A DNA stretch of 64,000 bases from Hermetia illucens (taxonomy: Eukaryota > Arthropoda > Insecta > Diptera > Stratiomyidae), in NCBI RefSeq assembly GCF_905115235.1, contig NC_051850.1:112347982-112411981 (forward strand), given 5' to 3'. Both the position numbers and the translations under genes were made by a program. Below the pieces are notes generated by a model. The model was not told the origin of the DNA, ran no database searches, and worked only from the letters and a program-made list of their open reading frames with translations. Numbering within the stretch: the first letter of the stretch is position 1; each line of letters begins with the position of its first letter. Shown here in pieces: positions 37,601-52,600 of this stretch.

Positions 37601-40600
37601 ATCCGGGTGTATCAGATGAGATGTAATAGAAACGTTGGTACTTAGTTATTATCTTTCAACCGTTTACAATATATTGTTTTTGTTGGAAGCAAAAATATTG
37701 TGGTATCGAAAAGTGTAACAAAAAAGTGCTAAATGGCACTTTATAAGAGCATACTTAGGTTAAAAAAAAGAGAAAAGATTTTTACTTCTGCTGTTGTTGT
37801 ACTCGTATTTTGTCCCATACACCCGTATATCATGTATTGTGACTACCAATATTGTTCGTATACTACGAAAAATTGCTTTCGGAGAGAGGAGGTTGGAAGA
37901 CGCATATCTAAACTCGTATGGAACGATACAATTAGAGGGTTAAAACAGAGCACACACGGAAAACAAAGAAAATGAACCCAACCAGTTACATGAATGAATG
38001 GATCCCAATAAAAATAAAAGGAAATTCGAATTTTCATTTTAATTTTAATGTTATGTATGCAATAACAGCTGTAAGGCAACGATTCATCGAATGGGAGAAA
38101 ATTTCGTTCCCGGTATGCTAGAATACCTTCGAAAATAATTTTTTTGAAAAGATGTGCTGTTTGCGGACCTGGAGTTCGAGAAAATGCTAGAGATGTTCTA
38201 CCAAGTTGAGGTATACCGATTGGACACCATGTAGAGTCGGCGTGGGACATTATGTGCTTGCTGTCCTGCTGGAAGACAAACAACTGGTCTAGGGTGCATT
38301 TGGTCACTAATAAAACCACCACACATTAAAAGACACTTCCTTTTCATGTTCTAGTGATTAAATACCAATTTACTCACTTTGGTATCTTTGAAGGCCCAAG
38401 TTATATGATTCATGCCACTATGCTTGACGGTTGCATGTATTGACTTACCTATAGACGAACTCCTTTCTATTAAACCCAAATGTGTGTGTGTGTGTGTAAT
38501 GTTAGCTGTTCAAATTTTCGCTAATTTTGTCATTCAGCAAAACGTGATATTGCCAAACATTAACTTCGGTTCGACTTATGCTGAAAAAGTACCTATTTAA
38601 CTAACTGAAAAGTACCTATTTAACTGAAAAGTGCCGAGGTACTGATGAAGATATTAAATTTAGTACTTTTGGTAACAAAAAGACAGCTCTGGATACTGCT
38701 CAGAAGGGTGCCATTCTATTGGCAGCAGGAAGTTCTTGTCACCCAAACTCGTTTGAATAATCTTGATGTTTCTAATGGGTCCCGATGCACTCGAACATAG
38801 TTGGTAACAAGAAAACTGACAGATTGGGCGCCACAATGATGGAAGCTACGTCCATTTCTGAACCCTTATATCTGCTTTAAAGGTCGAAATCGCATCCTGG
38901 TTGGTGGTGACTTTAGTGCCAGGGCTCTTGAATGGTGCATGCCTCAATCAGACTCCAGAGGGAAACGGATTCTGGAAATGGCGGCGAGAACCGGGCTTGT
39001 AGTTTTAAACACCGGATCCACGCCAACGTTTCGGCGCCCAGGTTGTGAAGGAAGCATTCCTGACATCACTTTTGCGTCGGAATCTCTGGCATCATCGGTG
39101 GACGGGTGGCGAGTCCTAGAAGACTTCTCGGTAAGTGATCATCAGTACATTGCGTTCGGAGTCTTTGACGCTACTTGCCGGCGAGCACCAACACGGCGTG
39201 TGCAACGTCGCGAGGGTGAACATCGGAAAGTTCGTCGAAGCTCTTGGAGCAGGTAGGGCCGCGCTGGGGGGCACTTCGGGGGGTGGTAGTGTCGCAGCTG
39301 ACACCGTCATAAATTCAGTGATGAATCTGATAACGACGGCGTGTGAGGCTTCCATGCCCCGGAGAGGCCCCAGGCACGACAAGCCTTCAATGTACTGGTG
39401 GATGGCAGAAATTGCCGACCTACGGAAGGAGTGTCATAAGCTCCGCCGTTTAGCACAACGTTTGCACGCCAACGAGGAGGCATGTGCCATAAAGGCACAA
39501 TATAGATCAGCAAAAAGGAGACTCCGCAGCGCTATAAATAAAAGCAAAGCTCGCGACTGGCAGAATCTTGTTAATGAGGTGAATGAGAACCCGTGGGGAC
39601 TTGACTATAAGCTTGTCACCCGAAAAATCGGGGCTCTGCGGAAGCCCTGCATACTGAGCACCGACCAGATGAACCGCATTGTGCGGGCATTGATTCCCAG
39701 ACACCCTGTACGGGTTGATGTAAATAGCGCGGAAAGCGTTGTGGACTGCCCCCTTTTCACAATGAGAGAGCTCGAAGAAGCTGTTCTCACTATGAAAAAC
39801 AGGAAGGCGCCAGGTCCTGATGGCATCCCGGCGGAGGTTTACAAACTGGTGTTCCGCCAACGGCCAGAGTTACTGCTTGAAGTGTTCAACGCGTGCTTGA
39901 GGGAGGGCATTTTTCCTTGTCGTTGGAAAGTGGCCAGACTCGCGTTGATCAGTAAGGATAAAGGAGACGCGAAGCTCCCGTCTGCATACCGACCGCTGTG
40001 TATGCTTGACACGGCCGTAAAAGTACTCGAGAAGCTCATCAGGGGTAGACTCGCTGAAGCGATCCGTGCTGCCGGGGACTTATCCCCAAGGCAGTTCGGG
40101 TTTAGAACAGGGAAATCTACAGTGGATGCTGTTATGGAGGTCGTAGATGCGTTTAATCGAGCCGGGGCACACAGCCGCCGATCTCGACGGTTAGTGCTCC
40201 TCATAACGCTTGATGTCAGAAATGCCTTCAATTCCGTAAGATGGACAGATATGCTAGACACACTAGAGAACTTCTTTCACGTGCCAAGCTATCTCTTGCG
40301 GATATTGAGGGATTATCTGAAAGACCGCTCCCTGCTCTATGAGACGCTAGAGGGCCAGAGGAGGATGGAAATCACGTCGGGAGTAGCACAGGGATCCATC
40401 CTAGGGCCGGACCTCTGGAACACTTCCTACGATAGTTTGCTGAGACTCGATATGCCCGAAGAGTCGCGCCTGGTCGGTTATGCAGACGACATTGCGGCAC
40501 TTGTTGCCGGACGCACTGTTGAACAGACGCAAAGCAGACTTGGCATATTGATGCGACGGGTAAGCGGATGGATGACTGCTCACGGTTTCAACCTTGCGCT

Positions 40601-43600
40601 GGAAAAAATCAAAGTAGTCATCCTGACCAGAAGGAGAATGCCGACCCTGCGTCCCATATCGATCGGCAAGTTGACTATAGAGTCAAAACCAGGGATTAAA
40701 TACCTTGGTTTAATGCTCGACTCGAAGATGAGCTTCTTCGAGCAAATCAAAGCAGCAGCGGACAGGGCTGCAGCTGGAGTCGCGGCCTTGAGTCGGCTAA
40801 TGGCGAATGTTCGAAGCCCTATATCAACTAGGAGACGTCTCCTCATGGGAACAACGCAGTCCGTTCTTCTCTATGGTGCGGAGGTATGGGCTGATGCCCT
40901 TGACAAGGAGGTGCATCGTAAACGCCTCGCTCAAGTGTAGAGGCGGGGAGCTTTGCGAGTGGCGTCTACTTATCGCACCGTCTCCGAACCGGCTGTGATG
41001 GTGATTGTGGGAGTGATCCCCGTTGCCCTCCTTGCCAAGGAGCGCAAAGCTATCTATCGCCGTAAGGGCGAAAACTTAAGAGAAGTGGTTGCCCGTGAAG
41101 AATGTCAACGCACCCTTAGCGATTGGCAACTTTCTTGGCAAAATGAGCCAAGGGGCAAGTGGACTGCGCGACTCATCGACAAATTAGACCCATGGATGAA
41201 CAGAACGCACGGTGAGATTGATTACTTGCTTACACAACTTCTAAGTGAGCATGGAGGTTTTCAGTCTTACCTGCACAGGATTGGGAAGGCGCGATCCCCT
41301 GATTGTGTGTTCTGCAATGGAGTGGCGGATGACGCTGAACACACCTTTTTCTCTTGCGAGAGGTGGGACGGCCTCCGCCAGCAGCTTTATGCAGACACAG
41401 GGGAACTCTCTCCAGACAACATTGTGCGAGAGATTCTGAAGAGCGCTGGGAGCTGGAATCGTATTGCGCATTATGTTCGGGCTCTTCTTATTACGAAGAA
41501 GATTGAACTCGACCGGCGGAGGGATCGGACGGTAAGGGGTTCCCTGAACTAACAACAACTCCCTTTCTCCCCTCCCCTCCCGTTGGTGAAAGGAATTCCT
41601 TGACTTGAAGGCTCCCAAAGTCGGGAGAGCGGGAGGGCTAGTCCGAAGTAATGTGTCAAACGGTTCCAAAAAGTCGAAATCGCAAAAATTTGGCAGTGGG
41701 AAGAATTTGACGGTCGACGAAATATTTCCTAAAACAATATGAAGTTGCAATAATAGTATTTTGAATGCTCCTTAAGAAGCACGACTTTGGATTGGATACT
41801 TCCTAGAGGACGTGTAAATGCCACGATGTAACATCAGTTATTAAAAAATAGGGACTAATAGGGGCACTATCCTAAACAATAAATCACCTATTAAGTTTAT
41901 GTTGCAAGAAGAAAGATATGTATTTTTGGGGAAAACTCTCAAATTAGATCCAATCTTTGTGCTGCTCCTTGTTGAGAGCTTGTGACACGTCTAAGCAAGT
42001 TAGGCTCTATGCGGTTTTACATATTTCCTAACTTCCTAAAACTATCTTCCTTTTGCTGTAATGTTTTACATTCCTATTAAAAGGACCGAGAGTATAAAAA
42101 AACTTTAAATTTTATTCCCGGGGAACTATTTTAAGTTTGCAAGTGTTAAACTTTCTTGGGAAGACATTAGGCCACTACGGGTCGGAGTGCGAACTAGAAA
42201 AAAAGTAAATAAAAGTTTGAGGCGATATAAAATAGTGACACTGGACCAAAGCAGAAGATATTGTGTGGAAGCCCCATGAATAAAAATCATGAAGACAATC
42301 ATATTCATCGGTGGAAGATACGCACTGGAAAAGCACTATAGAGTAATTCAGAATAACTGCGGAGAAATTATGAAAATTACTATACAGAGTGTCCCCTTCA
42401 CGATGGTAGAAATTTCCATGGTGGACAGTACCACTCGTTTGGGGAGAATTGTTCCGTGAAATGGCTACTCTAACTTTTATCGTTACAGAGTTATAGCGTT
42501 TTTCGTAAATAGTGTCAAAAAGCTTCACCTCTGCTTGCTTCACCCCAATTATTTAATCGCAGATTTGATACCATTTCCAGAGACTACATTTCAATGACAT
42601 GTAAAAATTATGGAGTTAATTATGGAAAATGTTACGGATATTAAGCAATGAATGGATGAAAACGTGGTTATGAAGCGAAACAAATCAAATCTCTTCGAGG
42701 TGCTATCATTTCTAAGTCAATTTACTTCACATCAAGACTACACATTCGTAAATTTTCCACAATTAAGCCCATCATTTTTACATGTCATTCGAAAGTTAAC
42801 ATAATTTTGTCAACTTTGCAGGTTTGTTAAAAATAAATCTAAGAGTATTACTGACAATTCAATGTTTACGTTAATTTTATAGGTATCAACTTAGATTCGC
42901 TAATAATAATTACTTATAAATATGGACTTACTTATACGGTGCACAATTTCTGTATCCTATACTTGTCATCAGTGATGATTGAAACCATCCAGTAAACTGA
43001 TCGTAGCCCTCTAAATATAGGTCAGCTATCTTTTTGTTGTTCAACGCATATGACCAAGACACGCCAGAATCGAACCAAATGTCAAAAATATCCTTCAGAA
43101 ATGAATAGAATGTGTTTTTAATTGAATTTAATTCAAAACCACTTTCTACCTTTCCAGGTTCCAGGTCTGCAGGATTTACATTTGATTTGTCCCAAACCAT
43201 CTTCGGAATCAGGTCAATTAAATCACTCTTCCACCAAAAGTCCATGTTTCCAGTTTGATTTAGTAGGTCTATAATGGCTTGCATTGTGAAGCTAGAACAG
43301 AGATGGTACGATATGGAGTTTTAAATATATGTTGAACTCTTTTCACATTTGGCAGCAAATATTATACTTGTTGATTATGGGGCGTTTAGTAGTCCTCTCG
43401 TAAAAGACAGGAATCGGTACTCCCCAGGCTCTTTGCCTTGATATGCACCAGTATGGCCTTTTCTCTAGTTGTACAATCAGAGCCCGTTTATTCACTTCAG
43501 AACTTGAGCGCGGAAAAATGTCGACATTCTTTACCTGTAAGTGTGTGATGGGTCATTATTAAAACAATGTCTCCAAAAATTTTAATAGAATACATATGTG

Positions 43601-46600
43601 GATAGGATAAAAGTTCGCGTCCATTGTAGTTTACAATGCGTATATGTAGGGATTTGCTCGAATAGCTCAGTGGTACTGGGTTGCCATAAGGAAGGAGGTA
43701 GTTCACGTCAGATGCCAGTTGCCTCAGCTGTAAATGAGTACCTGAGTCAAATCAGCATAATAAACTTGGGCGAGCGCAGTGCTGACCGTTACGGTGTTGA
43801 ATGAAGTGCTCTAACACTCCAAGACCCTGATCCAATTGGATTGTTGCGACAACGATTATTACTATTACATGAAGAGATTGGAATTCCAAAAAACCTTATA
43901 AACGACTAAGTATAGCCTTTCGAATGAGGATGCACATTTTCCCGTTGGTAAAAGCATACACACGAATAATTGTTTTGAGTGCATGGGAAAGGATTATGAC
44001 CACAATAAATACAGCATCATCGTCAGGTAATTTTTTGTGGTGAGTCAACTTTTAACTATAAAACCCACTAATCCATAAATTTGTGTTGTGTTTTTCTTAA
44101 GCAGTAAATTGCTATTTTAGACAGCTAACTCTCTCTGCCTTGCTTCACTTCCATCAAAATATCCCATATCCCATATATATATGCAACATTATTTACTAGT
44201 GACTGGAAGCTACCTTTTAATCAACTGCATCATGAGAGAGTTTTTCAAAAATTTAGTTCTAGATATAAGCAAGTCATAACTATTAAACCATCAAACAAAA
44301 AGTACCTCTTCGATGGCTTTCTTTTTAATTTCTTCTGTATTAATAAACCATTGGTCACTTGCTCGTAAAATCACAGGTTTCTTGGTTCTCCAATCTATTG
44401 GGTACGAATGTGTAATTTTTCCCTCATAAAGCAAATCACTTTGAAGGTGTTGAATAATCAATTGGTTTCCTTCGTCCAGCGCTGATTTTGAAGTCAGAAA
44501 CTCTGGAGCTTCACTGTTATATTCACCCATTTCATTTATGTAGCATTTCTATAAGAATCAAATTAAATTCAATCAGAACTTATTGATGTTACGTATGTTT
44601 CTCGCATTTTTACAATAGGAATGCCATGCTTCAAGCTAACTAAAAAATCGTCCGGCCCATGTGCAGGTGCAGTATGTACTAATCCGGTTCCTTTGTTGTC
44701 TTGTACATGCTGAGATGGTAAAAAAGGCAGCTCGTTGTTAGAATTGATAGGATGGAAGTATTTTATGTCACGTAACTCCTCACCTGCAAAAATATTACAT
44801 TCTCAAAGTTATAATTCAAAGCTTCTACACATCATTATAAACTCACCTCTAAGAGTAATTAGTGACTCTGCATTTTGATTTATTATATCCAAAAATTCTG
44901 CAACCAATTTCGATGCAATCAAATATATATTTGAATCGTCATTATTGATTTTAATGGCACTGTACTCCAACGACGGATTATAGCATACTGCTTGATTCGA
45001 TGGTAGTGTCCAGGGTGTGGTCGTCCAAATTATGCCATATACATTTTGTGATTCTTGCTTAATATTTGCTAGTCTTGATGGCATTTTTGAAAGTTTTAAA
45101 CGCAACATAATAGACGGACTTATAAAATTGGGGTCATACTCTAATTCTGCTTCTGCCAAGGCACTCCTGTGAAAAAACTTAATCGTTTTACAATTTCAGG
45201 TAGCGAAACTGACTTTCACCTTGAAGAAGGCGACCAAAATACCGGTTTAAGATCACGATATACTAATCCCTTTTCATACAAATCCAAGAATATACGAAAT
45301 TCATGTTGAATGTAATCCGGTCTGAAAGTTTTATAGAGATTCGATTGATTATTCCAATCTGCCAATATGCCCCATGATTGGAATTCTTTTCGTTGGGTTT
45401 CCGAGGTATTTGTTGCAAATTGTCGAGCTGCAAGTGCAAACAACAAGAGCTCGTAATAAATGAGTATGATTATTAGATAAAAGATGTAAAATAAAAATAA
45501 GATTACGATTGTCCAATAGAAATATGAAGCAATTTTTATTTGGGGGACTACAACTACATCTACTTATATCAAAAGCTATTTTCGTACTTTCGCCTTGAAA
45601 ATGACCATGTTAATGTTAAATAAGCGTGTGCTCTGTGAGTTGGTGCTTAAGAATAGACTTGTCTTCTCTGGTTGTCGTAGGAGGCGACTGAAAGGGATAG
45701 AAATTTGTGGACTAGCAACCTGCTAATTTTGAAACTTTATTGCTACCGAAACGTCAACAACGCCGCGGATAAGGATTGATCCCACGCACACGGCTTTTAG
45801 CTATCGAAGGCGGACTATGATTGGCAGTCGGTTTCTGATAGATTGCTGACTGCAAGATTCCGGACCAAGTTAATGAGTATCACAATTGTACAGTGCTATG
45901 CACCAACGAAGACTTTCGATGTGGTGGAGAAGGATGCTTTCTACGAGCAATTACATGCAATTCAGGGGGGGGGGCTTCCTAAAGGTAACGTTGTGATTGG
46001 GATGGGTGATCGAATGCCAAGGTGCTTCCACCCAACAATCAAACCGACCACTTCGCGATCAGCAGTAGATTTAGGAGAGAGAGAGGCTGACAAGGGAATC
46101 GCCGTCTGATGATCGTATATATTTGCTTGCGTGTTACGTCCGCGACTTCTCGGTGGGTTGGAAAGCTGCGACCTCCAAGTTCAACACCGACCGCTTGCAT
46201 TATCTAGTCGTCGTTCGCCAGTGGAAGAGTCGTTTTGCTGAGCGGGCGGCACATATACTGAGCAACCCGTTCGCGAATATGGATGAATATTGGGCTGTCA
46301 TTAAAAATGCTTTTTCGTCGAGTGGCTGACTGCGGAGTCGTGGAAGCGGATCGACGAACGGAAGGCTTTACTGACCACTGCGAGTGATGACGGGCGTGGC
46401 GCGCTCAAACTCCCCATTCGCAGCTGAGTCGACTAGTATCCGACGTCACCAATGAGATTTGAAGCGCAACCTTCCGTATGACAGCCTTGTGCACTAACCA
46501 CTCAACTATCCAGGATTGGTTAGGCCAGTTTTCCGATTTAAAACTCATCTCCAAATAATCTCACTACAGGGACGAGCGTAAGTCGTTTATTCTGTTTGTC

Positions 46601-49600
46601 CAAAAGTTGAAAACTAGCGAAAATTTGCCAGATCGAGAATCTAGCCCCAAAACCTCTGCTTCAAACCCGACATAAAAGAGGATATATATTGTTTTGATAA
46701 GTGCGAGCTGTAAAAACCTAGCACGGCATTCAAGAAACTGATAGGAAGCTAAGCATCGTGGACGGCCAAGGGATAAAGCGCGTAACCAATCAAATTGCGA
46801 AAATGAAGAAAGCGCAATTGAATCCTAACCGGGGCGCTGATAATCCAAAAACCAAATCTGGACCCGGAATAGGCCAAGAGTTTCATTTTTATGGAATTTA
46901 ATGTATCTGAACTTGCGGAGTGGGCGTGAGAACCTCATCGTGAACGAAATCCTCTGCAAACCTTGCAAAAGTAAACACAACAAGCATGTCTAATAAATTT
47001 CTAGATTTTTTTTTTCATCTACCAGCACGATTTTTTCCTAGAACGCATGGTTTTTCCCAATGATACCTGACATTGCAATAAGTAGTTAAAGGTTCCTCAT
47101 TCTCAATATGATACTTCCCGCAAAGTTGGTAGTGATTTGTTTATTTGATTATGTTCGTAGTATTCTATCTATTCTCCGCTGTAAAAGGAGGTGTGCAAAA
47201 TAAAAACAGTGAGATTCTGTTACGTAATTGTACAGACCTCTACTTTAAAAGGAATTTGCGTTGAATACACGATATGCATGATATGGCTTCTAAAAGAAAA
47301 AATTGTGATTGCTAACTTACTATACCGCAATAACAATGAAACTAAGGTTAAGCTGGTAATGGTGGCTGATAGTGAAAGGTCTGTAAGTAGACTTATTTTG
47401 CTAGTGGGTTAAGCTGGAAATATCGACCAAGCAAACTCCGACCAAGAGGAGCATAGCATGCGGGTTAAAGTCCAGGAAGCTTATCGGTTGAAGAAGAACA
47501 CTTCACTTAAAGCGCCCTGTTCACTTATATCAGCAACGTTGAAGCAAACAACAAAGCGACAGCAAGAACACGATGACGTGAGGCAGTGATGCAAGGACGG
47601 CAAAGTTGGAATCGTAACATAACATAACAAAAAACGAAAACTTGTATCAACCAATGGAAATTGACTGCAATATAGACTACAATATTGAACAAAATATTTA
47701 GGGTTGCGGGATTGTAGTATTCTGTCATTCTAATTGGTATAAGTGACATAATGTTGAAACGGTTTTCGCACTGTTTAAAATCTAACCATTAAGGGCAGCG
47801 TCCGAGGATTTGCTTCTGCCTCTGCCCTCAGAAACCGTAGCCGTCTTCGTCCCTCTTTTCATACGATATATTGATATAGACTTTCGTTTAACAATAGGCA
47901 GCCGCAAACGATAACAGACAAAGGTGCTTCAGTGGTTGTGTAGCAACTTAGATACATTGTTCTATTATAACTTCGCCAGTACCCCAAACTGAGCAGTCGG
48001 AAAATCGGAAGCTAGACGCTTCAGGTACGAAAGGTTTTGTTTGTTTCTTATGTAAGTATATTGGAATGCAGAACTATCCCATTTAAACGTAGTCCGTAAT
48101 GTATATGTATATTTAACATGTCAAACTACTCACTTTAGTGTGATATTGATATTTAGTATTTTGGGTTACAGTAAATTCATACGGAAAAGCTTGAGCTACT
48201 TTGAGCTACTGTAACTTTATTAGTAATAGTACGAAGTTGATTAAACTTGGGGATATCATGCTCCATACTACAGCCTATATTACTGAAAATTTGTAACTCT
48301 AGGATAAACTTAAGAGGGTTTCTAGTCGATTTCCCCAAAAACATATAAACGTACTACTAGTAACTTGAGTTGATATCGATATGAAGAGTATTTTGAGGCG
48401 GGGGCACTGTATAGAGGCAGCTTCAGGATTTTTTTTTTGAGATTTTAGTGTAGTTTATGAGAATGGGACCTCGTACTCCCCGCCTTTCCAATAAATGTCA
48501 AAACTAATATTGGCTTCGAAAAGTACTAATTGGGACCTTTCATTTGATACCCACAATGACTATATTCGGTGAAAAAAAAAATTACACCCTCCGTTTGCAT
48601 GTATTAGGACCCCCTTTAATCTCAACACAGCAAGAAGTAACTCACTGCATGTGTGGGCGTTCCCACCCTCCTCACCAAATTTCGTGTCAATCGGCATAGC
48701 CGTTTCTGAGAAAAGTGCGCGTGACAGACAGACATTGAACATACATAGAATTTAATTATTTAGGAAAGGTTTATCATAAATAGAAGGTTACATTCTCTTA
48801 AAAATATTTATTTATGCTGTCAGCCTGACTTCGGTGCAGTGTATACTGTATTCCCGGATGATGATTTCTCATTTTTTTCCAAAGTGGTGCTTTATTTGCT
48901 ATAAGCTCCCAACCGCTTTTGATCGAGGTAATATCAGGACTATTACCTGGCCAATCGAACAAAGGGACATTTTCTTCCTGCAAATATGTTTTTACAAATC
49001 GCACTGTGTAGCAAAGGGCTATCTTGCATAAAAAAAATGATTCCTCATTCGGAAATCATTGTTTGATCTGCGGTATCTGCCGATTTTTTAAAACTTCTTT
49101 GTATTGGTCCTGCCTTATTGTGTATTGTGTGTTCAATGGCCCTGGACAACAGTATACTATACGAAGTCGATACCAAACCCAACTATACAATTGACAAAAT
49201 GTATTATGTTTTCGACGAGCATCAATTTGCGGGTATACCTTTAAACCCAGAATTATCGAGTGGAATCAACTTTATGCTACGAATCTACCACCAGCCCAAA
49301 CGATAATCCACTGGTAATGGCATTAGATTGCTTAAACTTTCCAAGGAAAGCAGCCTCCGAACGTCTAACTTATCATTAATCATGTGCTGAACAGACTCTA
49401 TCAAACCTTAGAATACCTTCTAGTGCCAGCGAGAGAATATCATCATTACTTTCATCTCGTTTAATCAAGTTGATTGATTTATTTTACAGCAAATATTTTA
49501 AAAGGAAAACACTTGAAGAGCAACCATTTTTAATGGTTTGGCAGCATGTAAATTATGTAATTATGTAAAAAATGGCAACCCTTTAAAATTATCATCCCAT

Positions 49601-52600
49601 ATATCGATTCATATTCTTCATAATTCTGTAAAGAATCATATTTCCAAATTTGACAATGATTCACTTATTACTTTTTGAGTTAGGATTCCCACATCATTTT
49701 GAGAAAAACACGTGTGAAAAAAAATTGTTCATACCCGATAAGCGCTTGTTTCGTTTCGCTTTGAAGTTTTTGCAGGATATTCTGCGATCTATGTAATAAA
49801 CAAGTCGGAATACCGGAAGTTGACGCTTCGGGTATAAAGGTTTTGTGTTCATCGTATGTGAGAATCTTTCAACGCACATTTTTGCATTCGTATATGGCTA
49901 AAAACCCAAAAAATATTTCTTCATATTTTTTTTCAAACTACCAGAAATATCTACGTATGCTCACGCTAAACAAACAAACATTATCCATTACCGAATAATG
50001 TATTCTATAAGCATGTATATAAATTGATCGTACACATATTTTTGATTTACTTCGTTCATAAAGGTATACATATAAAGTACGTATATTGAATACCGCTTGT
50101 TCAATGTATAAATAAATATAAATCTGAATTAGGCACTATTCCAAAGCTTCATTTACATATCCATAAAAATACATATATATCTGAAGTAATTGATATATAG
50201 CGATGGAAAAACTATTGGAATATGGACAACAGTTGCATCATTTGTTCATCGACTTTAAAGCCGCCTATGATAGCATAGCCAGGGTAAAACTGTACACGGC
50301 CATGAGAGAATTCGGTATCCCGACGAAATTAATAAGACTGACTAGGCTGACCCTGACCAATATGCGAGGCCAGATAAAAGCAGCAGGATCACTCTCAAGA
50401 CCATTCGACATCAACAACGGTCTAAGACAAGGGGATGCCCTATCATGCGTCCTCTTTAATCTGGCCCTCGAGAAAGTGATCCGTGATGCTGAGGTAAATG
50501 CAAGAAGTACGATCCTCTTCAAGTCCACCCACCTACTGGCCTATGCTGACGATATCGACATCATGGGAAGAACCACCCGAGACGTACAAACTGCCTTCAT
50601 CCAGATCGAGCAGGCGGCGCGAGATCTTGGGATGCACATCAATGAAGGCAAGACAAAATATATAGTGGCAACGTCAGCACCGAAGACGAATCAACCAACA
50701 ACATCAAACCGCACTGGTCAAACACGAAGATGAATAAGGATAGGAGAATACAACTTCGAGACCGTTGATAATTTCTCCTATCTAGGGTCGAAAATCACAA
50801 CCGATAACAGCTACGATGATGAAATCCCCGCACGGTTGTTGTCGGCCAACAGAGCCTATTTCAGTTTACAAAGACTGTTCCGCTCGAAACGTCTCACCAT
50901 AGGGTCAAAGCTCGTACTGTACAAGACTATGATCTTGCCAGTCCTCATATATTCCTCGGAAACTTGGGTTCTTACCAAGAAAAATTGCGAACTCTTGGCC
51001 GCGTTCGAGAGAAGAATCCTCTGAAGAATTTTTGGCCCCCTACATGAGGATGGACGATTCCGTAGCCTACACAATGACGAAATCTATGAGCGATATCACG
51101 ACCGTCCGGTTGTGGATAAAATCCGGCTCAATAGGTTACGGTGGGCGGGTCACTTAATCCATATGGATGAGAATGATCCCACCCGGAAAGTCTATAAGGG
51201 CAATATCTATGGTAGAAAAAGAAGACGAGGCAGATCCTGCCTAAGATGGAGCGATGGCGTAGGTCAGGACGCCAGACAGCTTTTAGGGATATCGAATTGG
51301 TGGACCTCGGCGCAAAACCGGGATGTCTGGAGTTGCTTATTAAGGCAGGCCTAGACCGGATACCGGTTGTTGCGCCGTTGATGATGATGAATTGATATAT
51401 AAATGATTAAAAAACTAAAAATAAATGTTTCCCTGGGACCTCCCATTCATATGAGCTCACTGTTGTGGTATTGATGAATCGATATGTTATGATGACGTCA
51501 TACACGTTTTAGAATGCACGAAATTCACATAAAATGTAAAAGTTTTATATTCCATAACTTTGTTAATAATAGTTGGATTTCCTTCAAACTTCGCAAAGTT
51601 ATGCCTTATGTTATCTTTTGCGCAATTGCCAGTTTCGAAAAATACTAAGTGAGCCCTTTCACTTGATACCCCACATGGCCACATTCTGTGAAAAAAATTT
51701 GCACTCTCCACTCACATGTTTAGAGAGCCCCCCTTTAAACTTAATACAAAATGACGCCACTTGCTGTATGTAAAGGGAACAGTCGATCACACACTCTCAC
51801 CAATTTTCATGACAATTGGTTTCCGAATAAGTCGGGTATGACAGACAGACAGACGATTCAATTCTAATGAGGTTCTGTTTCACACAAAACCTTAAAAAGC
51901 CGATTCTGAAAATTTCCTAATGTAATTTCCCCCCTTAAGACTACACGGAAAACTGTTGTCATTGCGTTATTCCATGAAAAAATGTTAAGCGATCAGTGCC
52001 GGTCATTTATTTCACTTCACTTCCCATCACAAGCACCTAGAAATTATTAGATGAGTGGAACTATCTAATATGAATTCATAGCTATTTAATACGTAAAATG
52101 CTGCTGGAGAGAATTTTAAATTGAGCCTACGTACATTTTTGTCGTATTTCCAAAGGATCCAAGTTGCCTTGGCCTCCCATTGCCTTTAACTCAATGGGTA
52201 GCCCGTGACAATCCCATCCGGGCTTAAAATCGACTTTTCTCCCGTTCGATACATGTTGTCGAACAGTAATATCCTTTAAAATCTGAAGATAGAAGTGTTA
52301 ATAAATTCATATTTGTTTCCACTTAAAGATGAGACCTTATTGACTGCGTGACCCATATGAAGGTCTCCGTTAGCATATGGGGGGCCGTCGTGTAAGACAA
52401 ACTCGGGGGCAGAGTTGTGTTGTTGTTGATACTGATAAAGACCAGTAAATGATGTCTACATGGAAATATTTCAGAATTAATTTTCGCATAAAAGCAGATT
52501 CATTAAAGGCAAACCTTCACAAAGTTCTGTTCAATTTCACATCTTTTCACAGATGACAAACGCGATGGAAATTTAGTTTTTGGTAAATTGATGGTGTTGG

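Noticed and set aside
37843-38322. A 159-codon - strand frame with [15 protein letters not shown], recalling the FxQDNxPxH box of Tc1 transposases
   Set aside because: No other transposase block nearby and the rest has no resemblance; a single box is not enough.
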